Source of the DNA: Aggregatilineales bacterium
GTDB taxonomy: Bacteria; Chloroflexota; Anaerolineae; Aggregatilineales; Ch27
Length of the DNA stretch: 62,750 nucleotides
Direction: 5' to 3'
Assembly: GCA_029976005.1 (NCBI GenBank)
Contig: JARKOQ010000125.1
Location: forward strand, 1 to 62,750
The notes under the pieces were generated by a model. It was given only the letters and a program-made list of their open reading frames with translations. It ran no database searches and was not told the DNA's origin. The translations under genes and the position numbers were made by a program. The first letter of the stretch is position 1. Every line of letters starts with the position of its first letter. This document shows positions 1 through 8,682 of the stretch, piece by piece.

Positions 1-169
1 CACCCCGGAGTGGGGGCGCATGGTGGCCGACGGGATCGACAATTTCGACCAGTGGTGGCTGAGCGCCTTCCCCGGCCTGGCGATCTTCACGGCGGTGATG
101 GCCTTCAATTTCATCGGCGACGGCCTGCGCGACCTGACCGATCCTCGCACCCGCAAGTCGCTGACTTAG
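1..169 (+). CDS. Peptide ABC transporter permease, C-terminal end (partial)
   Basis: Only the last 55 codons are inside the window; the first complete codon starts at base 2. They include a transmembrane stretch followed by [15 protein letters not shown], the characteristic end of DppC/OppC-type inner-membrane permeases of the peptide and oligosaccharide ABC importers (BPD_transp_1 family). The product would form half of the membrane channel. The gene runs toward the glycan cluster but ends here, so its partners lie to the left of the window. Its stop codon overlaps by two bases the stop of the broken minus-strand PKD-like gene, showing that the two 3' ends are convergent. The family assignment rests on this short tail, but the motif is distinctive. 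Confidence 0.85.
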   Translation, partial: TPEWGRMVADGIDNFDQWWLSAFPGLAIFTAVMAFNFIGDGLRDLTDPRTRKSLT

Positions 170-398
170 GCCGCCGGACGGCGCGGTTTGGGCGCGGATT
201 CCACGGTGACGATGACCTCGTCAGAGGCGGTCAGATCGTCGTCGTCGGTGACGGTGAGGGTGAGCGCTTGATCGGGGCCAGCTTGAGAAGCAGGCGAAGA
301 TATCAGTAACCATCCCACTGGCATGATGCGTTCCGCAGCAGGAAATGAGTAATTGCTTTCATTTTTACTGCCATTTTCTACAAAATTCAGGCTTGTAG
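166..398 (-). pseudogene. PKD-like surface protein, 3' remnant cut by an IS3 end
   Basis: The reading frame encodes about 77 residues ending in LTVTDDDDLTASDEVIVTVE, the closing beta strands of a PKD or cadherin-like extracellular domain. No start codon belongs to it: the only in-frame ATG lies inside the terminal inverted repeat of the adjoining IS3 remnant, so the 5' part was lost or separated by the insertion. There is no anchor or sorting signal after the domain, only a short basic tail. It is best read as the dead 3' end of a secreted multi-domain protein. Confidence 0.6.
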
Positions 399-520
399 TG
401 GACCCACGAAACTGGACAGATTCTAGCACGGTTCAAGGGAAGACATGGGTTGTGGATGGGTCTGCAACCAGGCCACCTCGAACTCAAGCGGGGTCAGGTA
501 ACCCAGGGCATTTACGTCGG
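399..520 (-). mobile_element. IS3-family element remnant: transposase C-terminus and terminal inverted repeat
   Basis: On the minus strand an open frame reads NALGYLTPLEFE, the conserved end of the IS3-family OrfB integrase (rve) domain, and stops at 425-423. About 25 bases later comes the end sequence TGTCCAGTTTCGTGGGTCCA, which matches the type of terminal inverted repeat found in IS3 elements and finishes at 399. Nothing else of the transposase is present on the other side, where an unrelated hairpin begins at 526. The element is therefore truncated and immobile. Confidence 0.75.
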
Positions 521-525
521 AAACG

Positions 526-552
526 GTAGCGGCGGATTCGATCCGCCGCTAC
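526..552. repeat. Perfect 12-bp palindrome with 3-nt loop
   Basis: GTAGCGGCGGAT and its exact complement flank a TCG loop. It lies between the truncated IS3 end and the 3' end of the minus-strand URO-D gene. There is no T-run on either side, so it is either a Rho-independent-like hairpin without a tail or a REP-type dispersed palindrome. Confidence 0.6.
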
Positions 553-586
553 GCTGTCCCTTCGATTGTTCCCCCGCATCCCCCGG

Positions 587-1750
587 CTACCCCCCATACA
601 CGCAGCGGCGGGCTTCGTCCACGAAGGCTGCGATCAGCGCCGGGTCGGCGTCGAAGAAATGGTCGGATGGGCAGAGGATGTAGCCGCCGCCCTGCCCGGC
701 CGTCTCGAAGCAGTGCCGGACGGCGGCGCGGGTCTGCTCCGGCGTGCAGTCCACGAAGTAGTGGAACTGGTCGAAGCCCCCGATCATGCACACCCTGTCC
801 CCGATCCGGCGCTTGGCCTCGGCCAGGTCGACGTCGCCGCCCATGCCCGGCGGGGTGAAGGTCTCCATCGCGTCGGGCCGCATGGCCGCGACACGCTCCA
901 GGATGGGCATCATGCCGCCGCAGGTGTGGTAGACGATGCGCTGCCCGGCGGCATGGGCCGCTTCGATCAGCGGGGCGTCGTAGGGCGCGACGAACTCGTC
1001 GAAAATCTTGGGGGAGATCACCGTCGTCGAGGCCGCCCCGCCGCCCAGCTCCAGCAGGTCGTAACGCGCCCCCTTCAGGGACTCGATGAACTTCAGCTTG
1101 CGCTCCTGGAGGAGCTTGAGCAGTTCGTGCACCCAGGCCGGGTCGTCGTAGGTCGCCAGGATCGCTTCCTGCGTGCCGGCCAGGCAGGCGAAGTCCTGCC
1201 AGCAGCCGGGCTGGCCGTAGATGTCGAAGCAGGGGATGTGCCCGCGCACCAGCCCGCGCTCGCCGTATTCTGTCGCCCTGGCGTTGACCGCGTCCACGTC
1301 GCACAGCGGGACGGCCGCGAACTCGGCGATCAGGTCGATGTCGCGCTTCTCTTTGACGAGGTACTCGGTCAGCCACGAGGTGTGCTCGTTGCGCTGCATG
1401 ATGGCCGTCAGCGCCCCCTTGGGGGTGACGATCCGGTAGCGGGTGGTGGCGTACTCTTGGCCGGGAATCTCCTCCTGCTCGATCCGCCAGCGCTCGGACT
1501 GCACCGAGGCGTCTTCCCAGGTATCCCCCTCGCGCCGGACGAGGTACTCGCCCCGGCCGGGGTCGGCCCGGAAGGGCAGAATCCAGGTGATGGCGTCGAA
1601 GCCGAAGCGGTCGAAGAACTGCTGGGCGTCGATCCCATCCAGGTAGGTATCCAGGAAGTAGTCCATGACGTGGTGGGTCGTCACCGGCAGCGAGTCGGGG
1701 ACTCCGCCAGTCAGGGCGGCCAGCATTCGTTGTTTCGAGGTCAGGCTCAT
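587..1750 (-). CDS. URO-D/MtaA-family protein (probable corrinoid-type methyltransferase-like enzyme)
   Basis: The 387-residue product has the whole (beta/alpha)8 fold of the uroporphyrinogen decarboxylase superfamily (PF01208). It carries H275-x-C277 in YHTCGG and C360 in YILCPSDHF. This H-x-C...C set is the zinc site of the MtaA/MtbA/CmuA branch, which transfers methyl groups between corrinoids and thiols; true HemE does not use it. The start at 1750 follows a strong AAGGAG site, and an upstream in-frame extension would overlap the neighbouring gene. It is the last gene of a group with GH35 and GH2 glycosidases, so a role in handling methylated sugars is possible but is inference. No corrinoid protein is encoded nearby. 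Confidence 0.8.
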   Translation of the reverse strand: MSLTSKQRMLAALTGGVPDSLPVTTHHVMDYFLDTYLDGIDAQQFFDRFGFDAITWILPFRADPGRGEYLVRREGDTWEDASVQSERWRIEQEEIPGQEYATTRYRIVTPKGALTAIMQRNEHTSWLTEYLVKEKRDIDLIAEFAAVPLCDVDAVNARATEYGERGLVRGHIPCFDIYGQPGCWQDFACLAGTQEAILATYDDPAWVHELLKLLQERKLKFIESLKGARYDLLELGGGAASTTVISPKIFDEFVAPYDAPLIEAAHAAGQRIVYHTCGGMMPILERVAAMRPDAMETFTPPGMGGDVDLAEAKRRIGDRVCMIGGFDQFHYFVDCTPEQTRAAVRHCFETAGQGGGYILCPSDHFFDADPALIAAFVDEARRCVYGG

Positions 1751-1769
1751 TGCGTGCGCTCCTTGAGGA

Positions 1770-3842
1770 CTAGACGGGCGACGACTGCGGCTCGATGCGG
1801 GCCACCGTCCCGCTTTTGCGGTCGAGGTGCAGGACCAGGCGGCCGTCCTGGGACAGGTTGGCCGGGAGGATGGCGCCGCTGAACAGGTCGCGGGCGACCC
1901 ACTCACGCGCCGCGAACAAATCGGGGTGAAGCTGCACGGCGGCGGTATGCGCCTCCGTCCCCAGGTTGGCGGCGACGAGGGTATAGACCCCGTCGCGCTC
2001 GAACAACGCGGTCTGAATCCCGGCCGCCTGGCTGAAGATCGGCACGCCCAGCCAGCGGTGCAGGGCCGTGACCAGGGCCGGATCGGGCGGCAGGCCCAGG
2101 CAGATCAACTGGCCCGCACCGTGCGTCCGGCGAACGCCGACCGTGTAGCGCGTCCCGACCGGTAGGGCGATGTGCAGCGCGAGCACACTGCCTTCGCCCG
2201 GCTCCTCGGCGATGCGCTCCGCCAGGATCGGGTCGCCGGGGAGAGGGTCGTCATAAATGAAGAAGGCCGGGGGACTGGCGATCACACGCTCGTCACCCAG
2301 TTGGATCGCCAACCGCTGCGGGGCGGACGCGCTCAGGATGCGCGTCGGGGCCGGGATTTCCAGTAGATTCAATGGGGAAAGGGCGTCATCCAGGCGCGGG
2401 CCTTGCTGGAAGTAGACCAGGCTGCCGCCCGCCTCGACGTAGGCCAGCAGGCGTTCCTGCCCGGCGCGGCTTAGCCAGGGGCCGCCCGCGTAAAACAGCA
2501 GCGGCCGGGCCAGGCGGCCCGTTTCGACGTCGAAGCACTCGTGGTCGATCCCGGCGTCGTGCAAGGCTTTCAGCACGGCAAAGCCGCGCTCGTCCGCCCC
2601 GGCGGTCTGGTAGAGCAGATCGACCGTGACCGCGGTCGCGGTCAGTTTGGTCAGGTTGGGCGGGTCGATCTCGCGGAAGACACGCACGAGCGCCCGGAAG
2701 GCCGGGTACAGGTCGGGCTGAGGGCGGCCGCGTTCGTCGATCGGACTCATCAGCCAGTTGTCGCGGTTGACCAGCATGTACCAGTTCCAGCCGGCGACTC
2801 CGGCCAGCAGGGCCAGGCAACCGGCCAGCCGGTAGTGGCTGGCGGTCAGCGCCCCGATTTCGTATTGCCCGCCGTGCCAGATTCCGGCCTCGAACTCCGG
2901 GATGCAGGGCAGGGCGGAATAACTGCGCGTATAACGCAGCGGATGCAGGAAGGTCTTGATCACTTCCTCGGCCCCGCCCTGGAATTCGCTGGTCGGGTAC
3001 AGGTCGGGCCCGACCAGGTCGCAGGCGGCTTCCGTGTCGCGCCAGTTCTGGATGCTCTCCCCGACGTAGACGTTGGCGAAGATCGGCACGTCGATCCCCG
3101 CCGCGCGGTACTGGTCAGCCGTCCAGGCCACGGCTTCGGCGCTGTAGGCGTGCTGGAAGCGGACGTAGTCCAGGTGGCGGTTCTGGTAAGCGCGCGTTTC
3201 GATCCCCGGCCGGGTGACGGCGCGGGCAGCGGCGAAGCCGGGCAGGTCGCTTTCCCAGGCGGCGTTCAGGGCTTCGATTGTGCCGTAGCGCGCCTGCAAG
3301 AAGGTCTGGAACGGCCCCGGCTCCGTGCCCAGGCCAAGCTGATGTTCGTAGATGTGCGGCCAGGGGTGCGGCTCGTTTTCCGCCTGGAGCATCAGCACGG
3401 GGCCGCCCGCCGTGGCGAGATACGGCTTGAGCACCTCCGAGACGGCCGCGATGTAGACCCTGGCCTCGCGCCGGAATTGCGGGTGGGTGCGGTGCAGGAC
3501 GGCGCAGCGGTCGGGCACGCCGCCGTTGGGCCACTCGCCGTAGATGTACGGGCCGGGCCGGATCAGCAGCTTCAGCCCTTCGTCGGCGACGAGTTCTATG
3601 AAGCCGACCAGATCGCGCCGGGGATCGGTCGCGCCGGTGAAGTCAAAGCGGCCGGAGGCCAGCTCGTGGAATTCCCAGCAGACGTAGCTGGCGACGATCT
3701 CCAATCCCATCTCGCGCGCCTGGCGCAGGGCGGGCCGCCAGGCGGCCGGGGCCAGCCGCCAGAAGTGAATCTCGCCGCTGAGCAGGGTGTAGGGTGTATT
3801 ACCCACCCAGATGCGCCGGTCGCGCAGGGTCACGGGCGGCAT
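1770..3842 (-). CDS. Glycoside hydrolase family 35 (beta-galactosidase-like)
   Basis: The 690-residue protein has the GH35 TIM barrel at about residues 10-350. The acid/base candidate is E157 in LQAENEP, and the likely nucleophile is E316 in CIPEFEAG. The rest forms beta-rich domains and a Rossmann-like region (LLFYAGGPWLSRAG) resembling the accessory domains of large GH35 and GH42 enzymes. GH35 enzymes remove terminal beta-galactose, and some act on beta-glucosamine or galactofuranose. No signal peptide is visible, so it probably works in the cytoplasm on imported oligosaccharides. One base separates it from the GH2 gene and 19 bases from the URO-D gene, indicating one transcript. Substrate cannot be fixed from sequence. 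Confidence 0.85.
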   Translation of the reverse strand: MPPVTLRDRRIWVGNTPYTLLSGEIHFWRLAPAAWRPALRQAREMGLEIVASYVCWEFHELASGRFDFTGATDPRRDLVGFIELVADEGLKLLIRPGPYIYGEWPNGGVPDRCAVLHRTHPQFRREARVYIAAVSEVLKPYLATAGGPVLMLQAENEPHPWPHIYEHQLGLGTEPGPFQTFLQARYGTIEALNAAWESDLPGFAAARAVTRPGIETRAYQNRHLDYVRFQHAYSAEAVAWTADQYRAAGIDVPIFANVYVGESIQNWRDTEAACDLVGPDLYPTSEFQGGAEEVIKTFLHPLRYTRSYSALPCIPEFEAGIWHGGQYEIGALTASHYRLAGCLALLAGVAGWNWYMLVNRDNWLMSPIDERGRPQPDLYPAFRALVRVFREIDPPNLTKLTATAVTVDLLYQTAGADERGFAVLKALHDAGIDHECFDVETGRLARPLLFYAGGPWLSRAGQERLLAYVEAGGSLVYFQQGPRLDDALSPLNLLEIPAPTRILSASAPQRLAIQLGDERVIASPPAFFIYDDPLPGDPILAERIAEEPGEGSVLALHIALPVGTRYTVGVRRTHGAGQLICLGLPPDPALVTALHRWLGVPIFSQAAGIQTALFERDGVYTLVAANLGTEAHTAAVQLHPDLFAAREWVARDLFSGAILPANLSQDGRLVLHLDRKSGTVARIEPQSSPV

Positions 3843-3843
3843 G

Positions 3844-6525
3844 TCAGGCTTCCTCTCCAGCCAGCAGCCGGGCCAGCAGACGGTCGAGCAGCCAGCGCCC
3901 GGCCAGATGGTGATCGAGGCTGAGCGGCTGGTCGCCCAGCCCGCCCTCGAAGCGCAGGGTGGACGCGATCAGGCGGCCTTTGCCAACCTGGGCCTCGAAC
4001 AGGTAGTCGGACACGTCGAACTGGCGCGCGTCCAGGCGGCGCAGCAGCGGCCGGTAGCCGGTCAGATCAGGCAGCACGTTGGTCAGGGCGTTTGGGGCAA
4101 AGACCCAGTCGGTCGCCAGCCCGTAGAACTGGAGATCGACGAACCCCTCGTGCGGGAACTCTTCCCAGACCGGGTGGGGCTGGATGAGCTTGATCCCCTC
4201 GCGCCAGAAGGGGCGGGGAGCCGCCGGCAGCGGGCGCGGTCCGTGCTGGAGCAGCAGCACCCGCCCCCCGCCGCGCAGGTAGGCGAGGGCCGCCTCCGAG
4301 AGCGCGCCCGCGATCAGGACGCTCACCCCGGTCAGGTCGTCCTCCACCGGGCGCGCGGCGTGGAGCAGGTCGCCCAGCCCGGTCTGGCTCCCGGCCGGGT
4401 CGAACAGGCCCAGCCCGTCCGGCCAGCGGGTCACGGCCGGGAAAATCCACAGCGGCCAGGTATTGGTGAGATCGGCGGGGAGGCCTTCCCCGGTCAGGCG
4501 GACGGTCAGGCGGTGCATGGCCGCCCGATCAAGGGCGGGTGGGATGAAGGCGATCCGGGTCAGGCTGCGTGGGTTGCCTGCCGGCAGCGGCCCCGGCACG
4601 GTCTGCATGCCGTGGGCGAGCAGGGTGTCTTCCGAGTCGCGCAGTTCCCAGGCGAGCGTGCCGCCGGGTAGCGGCGCTCCGGCATGGGCCAGCAGCACAT
4701 CCAACCCGACCGGCTGTCCGGCCGGGAAGGCATACGGCTCGAAGGGGGCGGGACGGTCGCCGCCGTTGATCCAGCGCCGCGTCCGGCCGCGGCCCGGCAG
4801 CAGGACGCTGTCCGCGTTGAAGGCGCGGAAGGCTTCCGGCGGGTACTTGAGGCGCTCCAGGTCGTCCAGGATGGCCGAGGTCGCCAGCGGGGTATTGCGC
4901 AGGCCGGTCACGACGTAACCGCCCATCCCGTGCCGGGCGCGGACTTTTTCCAGGATGGCCTTGCGCACGACGAACGACTGCTTCCAGGATAGGGCCTGTA
5001 TCTCCTGCCCGCTCAGTCCGAGGTCGAGCTTCTGCATGCGCTCGCGCTGGGCGGGGTAGCCGACGAAGGTCTTGGGGTGGAGGGGGTTCCATTCGGTCAG
5101 CCACCAGGGCAGCGTGCCGCCATGGGCGGCTTCGATCTCGTCCAGGTCGCGGTAATCGTCCGCGTCGCAGAACTCCCCGAAAATCCAGGGCCGGGGGGCG
5201 CGCCAGTCCCGGTCGAAGTGATCGACCAGCGGCTCGAAGTACTGGAGGTCGGCGTAAAAGTGGTAGTCGTTGAAGTCGGCGTAGTCGGTGCTCAGGCCGC
5301 CGTAGGCTTCGCCGGAGCCGCTGTTGTCGCAGACCAGCACGCCGCTGGTCTGGCCCCGCACGATGGCGTCCAGGCGGCCGAGCAGGGTTTCGTCCACGGC
5401 GCGGTTCAGCTCGCAGCCCAGGCTGTAGAGCACGATCGCGGGGTGATGGTGGACGGCCGCCAGGATGTCGGCGTATTCCAGCGGGGCCTGAGCGCGCAGG
5501 CGCGGCGTCACTTCCGGCAGCCACATTGGCAGCTCCAGCCAGAGCAGCATGCCTTCCTCGTCGGCGATGTCGAAGTACAGCGGCGCGGGCACGACCAGGC
5601 ACAGCTTGACCAGGTTGAAGCCCAGCGCCCGCACGCGGCGGAACTCGGCGCGGATCGCGGATTCGGTCGGCGCGGGACAGAGTTGTTCCGGGTACCAGCC
5701 CCAGTTGAGCACCCCGCGCAGGCAGGCCGGCTGGCCGTTGAGCAGGAGCTGATCCCCGGCGCGGCTGAGACGGCGGAAACCGAAACGGCGGCGGGCTGTG
5801 GTGCGCACCTGCCCTGCCTCGATCAACTGAATCTCGACGGTGTACAGGGCCGGGTGGGCCGGACTCCACAGCGCTGGCTGCGGCACTCTCAAGTCGGCCT
5901 GGATGGAGTCGGCGGTCGATTCGGATTCCCAGCGGGCGGCTTCCCGGCCGTCCGGCGCGGTGATGATTACAACGGCGCGCGCGGTTTGCCCGTTGTGGAC
6001 GGCCGCCGAGACGGCAATTTCGCCCGTGTCCGCGTCGGGAGTCAGGTGAATGTCACCCAGGGCGGGGCCGTCGAAGGCGACCAGCCGCGCGGATTGCCAG
6101 ACTCCGCCGAACATCAGGGCCACGTCCGGCAGGAAGCCCGCCAGCGACTCGCGCATCGGGAAGCGCTGGCCGGTCTTGAAGACGGTCAGGCGGAGGTGAT
6201 TGGCTTCGCCGGGCTGGGCGGCGGCGGTCGCGTCCAGGGCGAAGGGCGTCCAGGCCCCGGTATGCGATCCCAGCGGCACACCGTTTAGCTCGACTTCGAC
6301 GTAATAGCTGACCGCGTCGAACTGAATCTGGAGGGTTTTGCCCGACCACGCGGCGGGGATGGCGACCTTGCGCTCGTAGATCGCCGGACCTTCCGCGCGC
6401 CGGTCGAAGCCCTGCGCCTCCCAGCCGCCGGGCGTGAGGATCGCGCCGGATTTCCCCTGTAACGTGAAGCGCCACTCCCCATCCAGCGAGAGGGTTTCGG
6501 CCAGTTCGTTATGCCACGGCAGCAT
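3844..6525 (-). CDS. Glycoside hydrolase family 2 (beta-galactosidase/beta-mannosidase type)
   Basis: The 893-residue protein shows the GH2 order: jelly-roll sugar-binding domain (about 10-155), immunoglobulin-like domain (165-250) and TIM barrel (255-560), then beta-rich and Rossmann-like C-terminal parts. The nucleophile is E451 in WIFGEF and the acid/base is E372 in YSLGCEL. The residue before the acid/base is Cys371 where GH2 enzymes normally carry the Asn of the NE pair that contacts the sugar 2-hydroxyl. There is no signal peptide. The start has a GGAGAGA ribosome site upstream. It opens the tight GH2-GH35-URO-D operon. The unusual NE replacement suggests altered specificity at C2; mannosidase versus galactosidase cannot be decided. 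Confidence 0.85.
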   Translation of the reverse strand: MLPWHNELAETLSLDGEWRFTLQGKSGAILTPGGWEAQGFDRRAEGPAIYERKVAIPAAWSGKTLQIQFDAVSYYVEVELNGVPLGSHTGAWTPFALDATAAAQPGEANHLRLTVFKTGQRFPMRESLAGFLPDVALMFGGVWQSARLVAFDGPALGDIHLTPDADTGEIAVSAAVHNGQTARAVVIITAPDGREAARWESESTADSIQADLRVPQPALWSPAHPALYTVEIQLIEAGQVRTTARRRFGFRRLSRAGDQLLLNGQPACLRGVLNWGWYPEQLCPAPTESAIRAEFRRVRALGFNLVKLCLVVPAPLYFDIADEEGMLLWLELPMWLPEVTPRLRAQAPLEYADILAAVHHHPAIVLYSLGCELNRAVDETLLGRLDAIVRGQTSGVLVCDNSGSGEAYGGLSTDYADFNDYHFYADLQYFEPLVDHFDRDWRAPRPWIFGEFCDADDYRDLDEIEAAHGGTLPWWLTEWNPLHPKTFVGYPAQRERMQKLDLGLSGQEIQALSWKQSFVVRKAILEKVRARHGMGGYVVTGLRNTPLATSAILDDLERLKYPPEAFRAFNADSVLLPGRGRTRRWINGGDRPAPFEPYAFPAGQPVGLDVLLAHAGAPLPGGTLAWELRDSEDTLLAHGMQTVPGPLPAGNPRSLTRIAFIPPALDRAAMHRLTVRLTGEGLPADLTNTWPLWIFPAVTRWPDGLGLFDPAGSQTGLGDLLHAARPVEDDLTGVSVLIAGALSEAALAYLRGGGRVLLLQHGPRPLPAAPRPFWREGIKLIQPHPVWEEFPHEGFVDLQFYGLATDWVFAPNALTNVLPDLTGYRPLLRRLDARQFDVSDYLFEAQVGKGRLIASTLRFEGGLGDQPLSLDHHLAGRWLLDRLLARLLAGEEA

Positions 6526-6545
6526 GGGTCATCTCTCTCCTGTGA

Positions 6546-6582
6546 AAACAGCGATCAGCCGTCAGCGCTCAGCCATCAGCCA
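6546..6582. repeat. Short TCAGC-type tandem repeat, copy 1
   Basis: A run of near-identical 8-base units of the form GATCAGCC/GTCAGCGC lies just upstream of the GH2 gene. Similar runs occur at 9929-9965 and, in complement orientation, at 42204-42235. All three are intergenic. Confidence 0.5.
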
Positions 6583-6708
6583 AAGCGGCGTGGCCGATTT
6601 TTGGGCAACGGTCGAGATGGATTCCGGCGTGAGGGCGGGTCTGTGACCCGCCCAATTCGTGTCAATATGAGGCGTCTGATTCGATCGTGAGCTGGCGGCC
6701 GTTGGACC

Positions 6709-6830
6709 GCCCGCGACTCAAGTCGCGGGCTAAGGATACCAAGTCCACTGAAAGTGGACTCACAAGATGCCCAATCCCCCAGTCCGCTTCAGCGGACTTC
6801 GTGTCCGTAGCCGGGACTTGAGTCCCCGGC
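6709..6830. repeat. Array of four different palindromes (REP-like cluster)
   Basis: Four hairpins follow one another: GCCCGCGACT/AGTCGCGGGC (6709-6730), AGTCCACT/AGTGGACT (6742-6760), AGTCCGCT/AGCGGACT (6781-6798) and GCCGGGACT/AGTCCCCGGC (6810-6830, one bulged C). Every arm contains AGTC or GACT next to the loop, so the units look like variants of one family. The cluster fills most of the gap between the GH2 gene and the DUF6259-like gene, and no coding frame crosses it. Confidence 0.75.
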
Positions 6831-6894
6831 GTGGCCGCTGCGCCCTCATTGCCTTGTTTCGTCACCCGTCAACATGCCTGACTTGACACCTATT

Positions 6895-6921
6895 GGGCGT
6901 TCAATTGAACGCCCCCTTTTT
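6895..6921 (+). terminator. Perfect 20-bp palindrome followed by T5
   Basis: GGGCGTTCAATTGAACGCCC is self-complementary throughout and is followed on the plus strand by a C-run and five T. It lies just after the 3' end of the minus-strand DUF6259-like gene, but the T-run faces the other strand. The core GGGCGTTCAATTGA recurs at 62159-62172, so it may be a dispersed repeat that can also terminate transcription. Confidence 0.45.
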
Positions 6922-6930
6922 CTCTTGCCT

Positions 6931-8556
6931 CTATGCCTCTTGTCTCTTGTCTCCGTTCCGCGCGGCGGTTATCACCGACTCGATTTCGGCGCGGGCGGCG
7001 TCCAGCGTGCCGTGGACGAAGGTCAGGGTCGGGATGTAGGCCGGCGTGTCGGGCAGGCGCACGTAGGGGCTGTAACCCGCCTCGTGGACGCCGGTGCTGT
7101 TCGTGGCGGGGTCGCCGTCGCAGATGTGGCCGATGAAGCGCGCGTAGCGCCCGGCCCACTCCGGCACCTGCCGCCAGGTCGAGGTCTGTTGGAAGATCGG
7201 GAAGACGCCCAGCGTGCCATCCCACCAGTCCTCGGCGGTGACAAGCATGTCCGGGTGATCGGCGCGCAGACGGGCATTGAGCTGGGCCAGCCCGTCGCGC
7301 ACGTTGAAGTCGGGATCGTTGACCCAGACCTCGGCGCAGTCCAGAAAGGCCGCGTCGAAGCCATAACGGTCGGCCAGGCCGAGAATCTGGCGAGTGAGTT
7401 CTGCCTGCCAGGCGGGCGCGCCAGGGTTGAGCCAGGCCTGCCAGCCGGTATCGTGCGCGCGGCCGGTGTCCCAGTCCGGCTGGTTGCCGTGAAAGACGTT
7501 GCGGGTGGCGGTCTTCATGTGGGAGGACGGGCCGAACTCGTGGAAATTCGGGAACCAGGCGTTGGCGCAGGTCGCCCCGAACATAGGCATGACGTGTACG
7601 CCGAGCGCGCGGGCTTCCCGGCAAAGCACCTCGAAGCCCGCTTCGCCGCCCAGGCGCGGCTCCGGCCGGAAGTCGCCGTACTGCCAGTAGTAGCGCCCCT
7701 CCCAGCCGGGCAGATAGGCCAGGATGTGCCGGCCGTCGATTCGGGCCGCGACGAAACGGATGATGTCCAGCATCTCGGCGTAGGTGTTGAAGACGTAACC
7801 TGACCAGTGCATGCCGTGCAGGGTCAGGCACAGGCGAATCTGGCGCGCCCAGGCCGGGACGTCGGCCCGCTGCTCCCAGGGCAGCCAGCCGAGGTGGGCT
7901 TCGTTGAAGCGAAGCTGCTCCTCCCGGAACGGCTCAACGGCCGCGTCGGCCTCGACGATCCAGTCCGGCACATCGATCCGGGTGTCGAACCAGCGGGCGT
8001 CCTGCTCGTGGATGCATTCGAGGGTGTAGCTGTCCTTGAACGGCCCGCCTTGCTCCTGAAACACGGCGAAGCGCTTGGCCCGGACGTGCGGGTCTTCGTT
8101 GCGGATGCCGATCAGGCGGTCATCCGGCCGCCGGGCGAACAGCACCGGCAGGCGCAGCGGGTTGGGATAGCGCTGGATCGCGCCGCCGGGCGGCACGTCG
8201 GCCGGGGAATCGAGCATGTCCAGCACCTGGAGGACGGGCAGCCCGCGCAGCAGGAGTTTGACGGCCTTGAGCTTGTGCGGCGCGCTGGCCTGGACCTTCA
8301 CGCGGAGCCGGGATGGCGATTCCGGGGTGAAGGTGGCGTGCAACTCGCCGGGGGCATGTTCCTGCTGCCCGGCCCAACTGAGCCGCGCGCAGTCCAGCCG
8401 CCAGCCGTCGCCCTCAGGCTGGAGGGTGGTATGGGCCGGGTCCAGGCCGTAGATGTTCTCCAGGGTCAGGAGCTGGCAGGAGACCTGCCAGGGGCCGATT
8501 GTGAACACGGGATCGGACAGATCGAAGCCATAGGAATGCATGGGATGGACTTTCAC
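6931..8556 (-). CDS. Putative TIM-barrel glycoside hydrolase (DUF6259-like)
   Basis: The 541-residue protein has an N-terminal beta domain (about 1-210) and a C-terminal (beta/alpha)8 part. Candidate catalytic acids are D406 in AAFLDCAEV and E442 in VTAEDWWDG at the ends of successive beta strands, as in DUF6259 and related GH-D/GH-H-like enzymes. No signal peptide is present. The first usable start is GTG at 8556; an ATG five codons later is equally possible because neither has a clear ribosome site. It is transcribed divergently from the GntR/LacI regulator, with two GTMTAKAC boxes between, so it is very likely a direct target. Family-level naming is tentative and substrate unknown. Confidence 0.65.
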   Translation of the reverse strand: MKVHPMHSYGFDLSDPVFTIGPWQVSCQLLTLENIYGLDPAHTTLQPEGDGWRLDCARLSWAGQQEHAPGELHATFTPESPSRLRVKVQASAPHKLKAVKLLLRGLPVLQVLDMLDSPADVPPGGAIQRYPNPLRLPVLFARRPDDRLIGIRNEDPHVRAKRFAVFQEQGGPFKDSYTLECIHEQDARWFDTRIDVPDWIVEADAAVEPFREEQLRFNEAHLGWLPWEQRADVPAWARQIRLCLTLHGMHWSGYVFNTYAEMLDIIRFVAARIDGRHILAYLPGWEGRYYWQYGDFRPEPRLGGEAGFEVLCREARALGVHVMPMFGATCANAWFPNFHEFGPSSHMKTATRNVFHGNQPDWDTGRAHDTGWQAWLNPGAPAWQAELTRQILGLADRYGFDAAFLDCAEVWVNDPDFNVRDGLAQLNARLRADHPDMLVTAEDWWDGTLGVFPIFQQTSTWRQVPEWAGRYARFIGHICDGDPATNSTGVHEAGYSPYVRLPDTPAYIPTLTFVHGTLDAARAEIESVITAARNGDKRQEA

Positions 8557-8651
8557 GAAGATGGACAGGCGCGAGAATTAGCCGATTGAAGCGGCATATG
8601 GCATACTAGCTGCCTTTTACTGTACAGAAAATCGGGAAACGACTACAATAG

Positions 8652-8682
8652 GTATATACAAATCAGGATAACTTGTCTAGAC
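8652..8682. promoter_or_regulatory. Two GntR-type operator boxes between divergent genes
   Basis: GTATATAC (8652-8659) and GTCTAGAC (8675-8682) both fit GTMTAKAC, the published core of GntR-family HutC-type operators, with centres 23 bp apart. AT-rich sequence ACATATTATATAG follows at once and supplies -10-like hexamers on both strands. The pair sits between the regulator gene and the divergent glycosidase gene, as expected for autoregulation plus target control. Confidence 0.7.

Noticed and set aside
166-429. Complete 87-residue gene on the minus strand
   Set aside because: Its first ten codons are IS3 terminal sequence; only the remainder is a gene remnant.
587-1750. Annotation as HemE uroporphyrinogen decarboxylase
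   Set aside because: The H-x-C...C site and the operon context point to the methyltransferase-like branch; no other haem genes are nearby. The same argument, with weaker motif support, applies to the copy at 16139.
566-1882. Plus-strand open frames over the URO-D gene
   Set aside because: Composition is that of a shadow frame, while the minus frame has complete family motifs and a good ribosome site.
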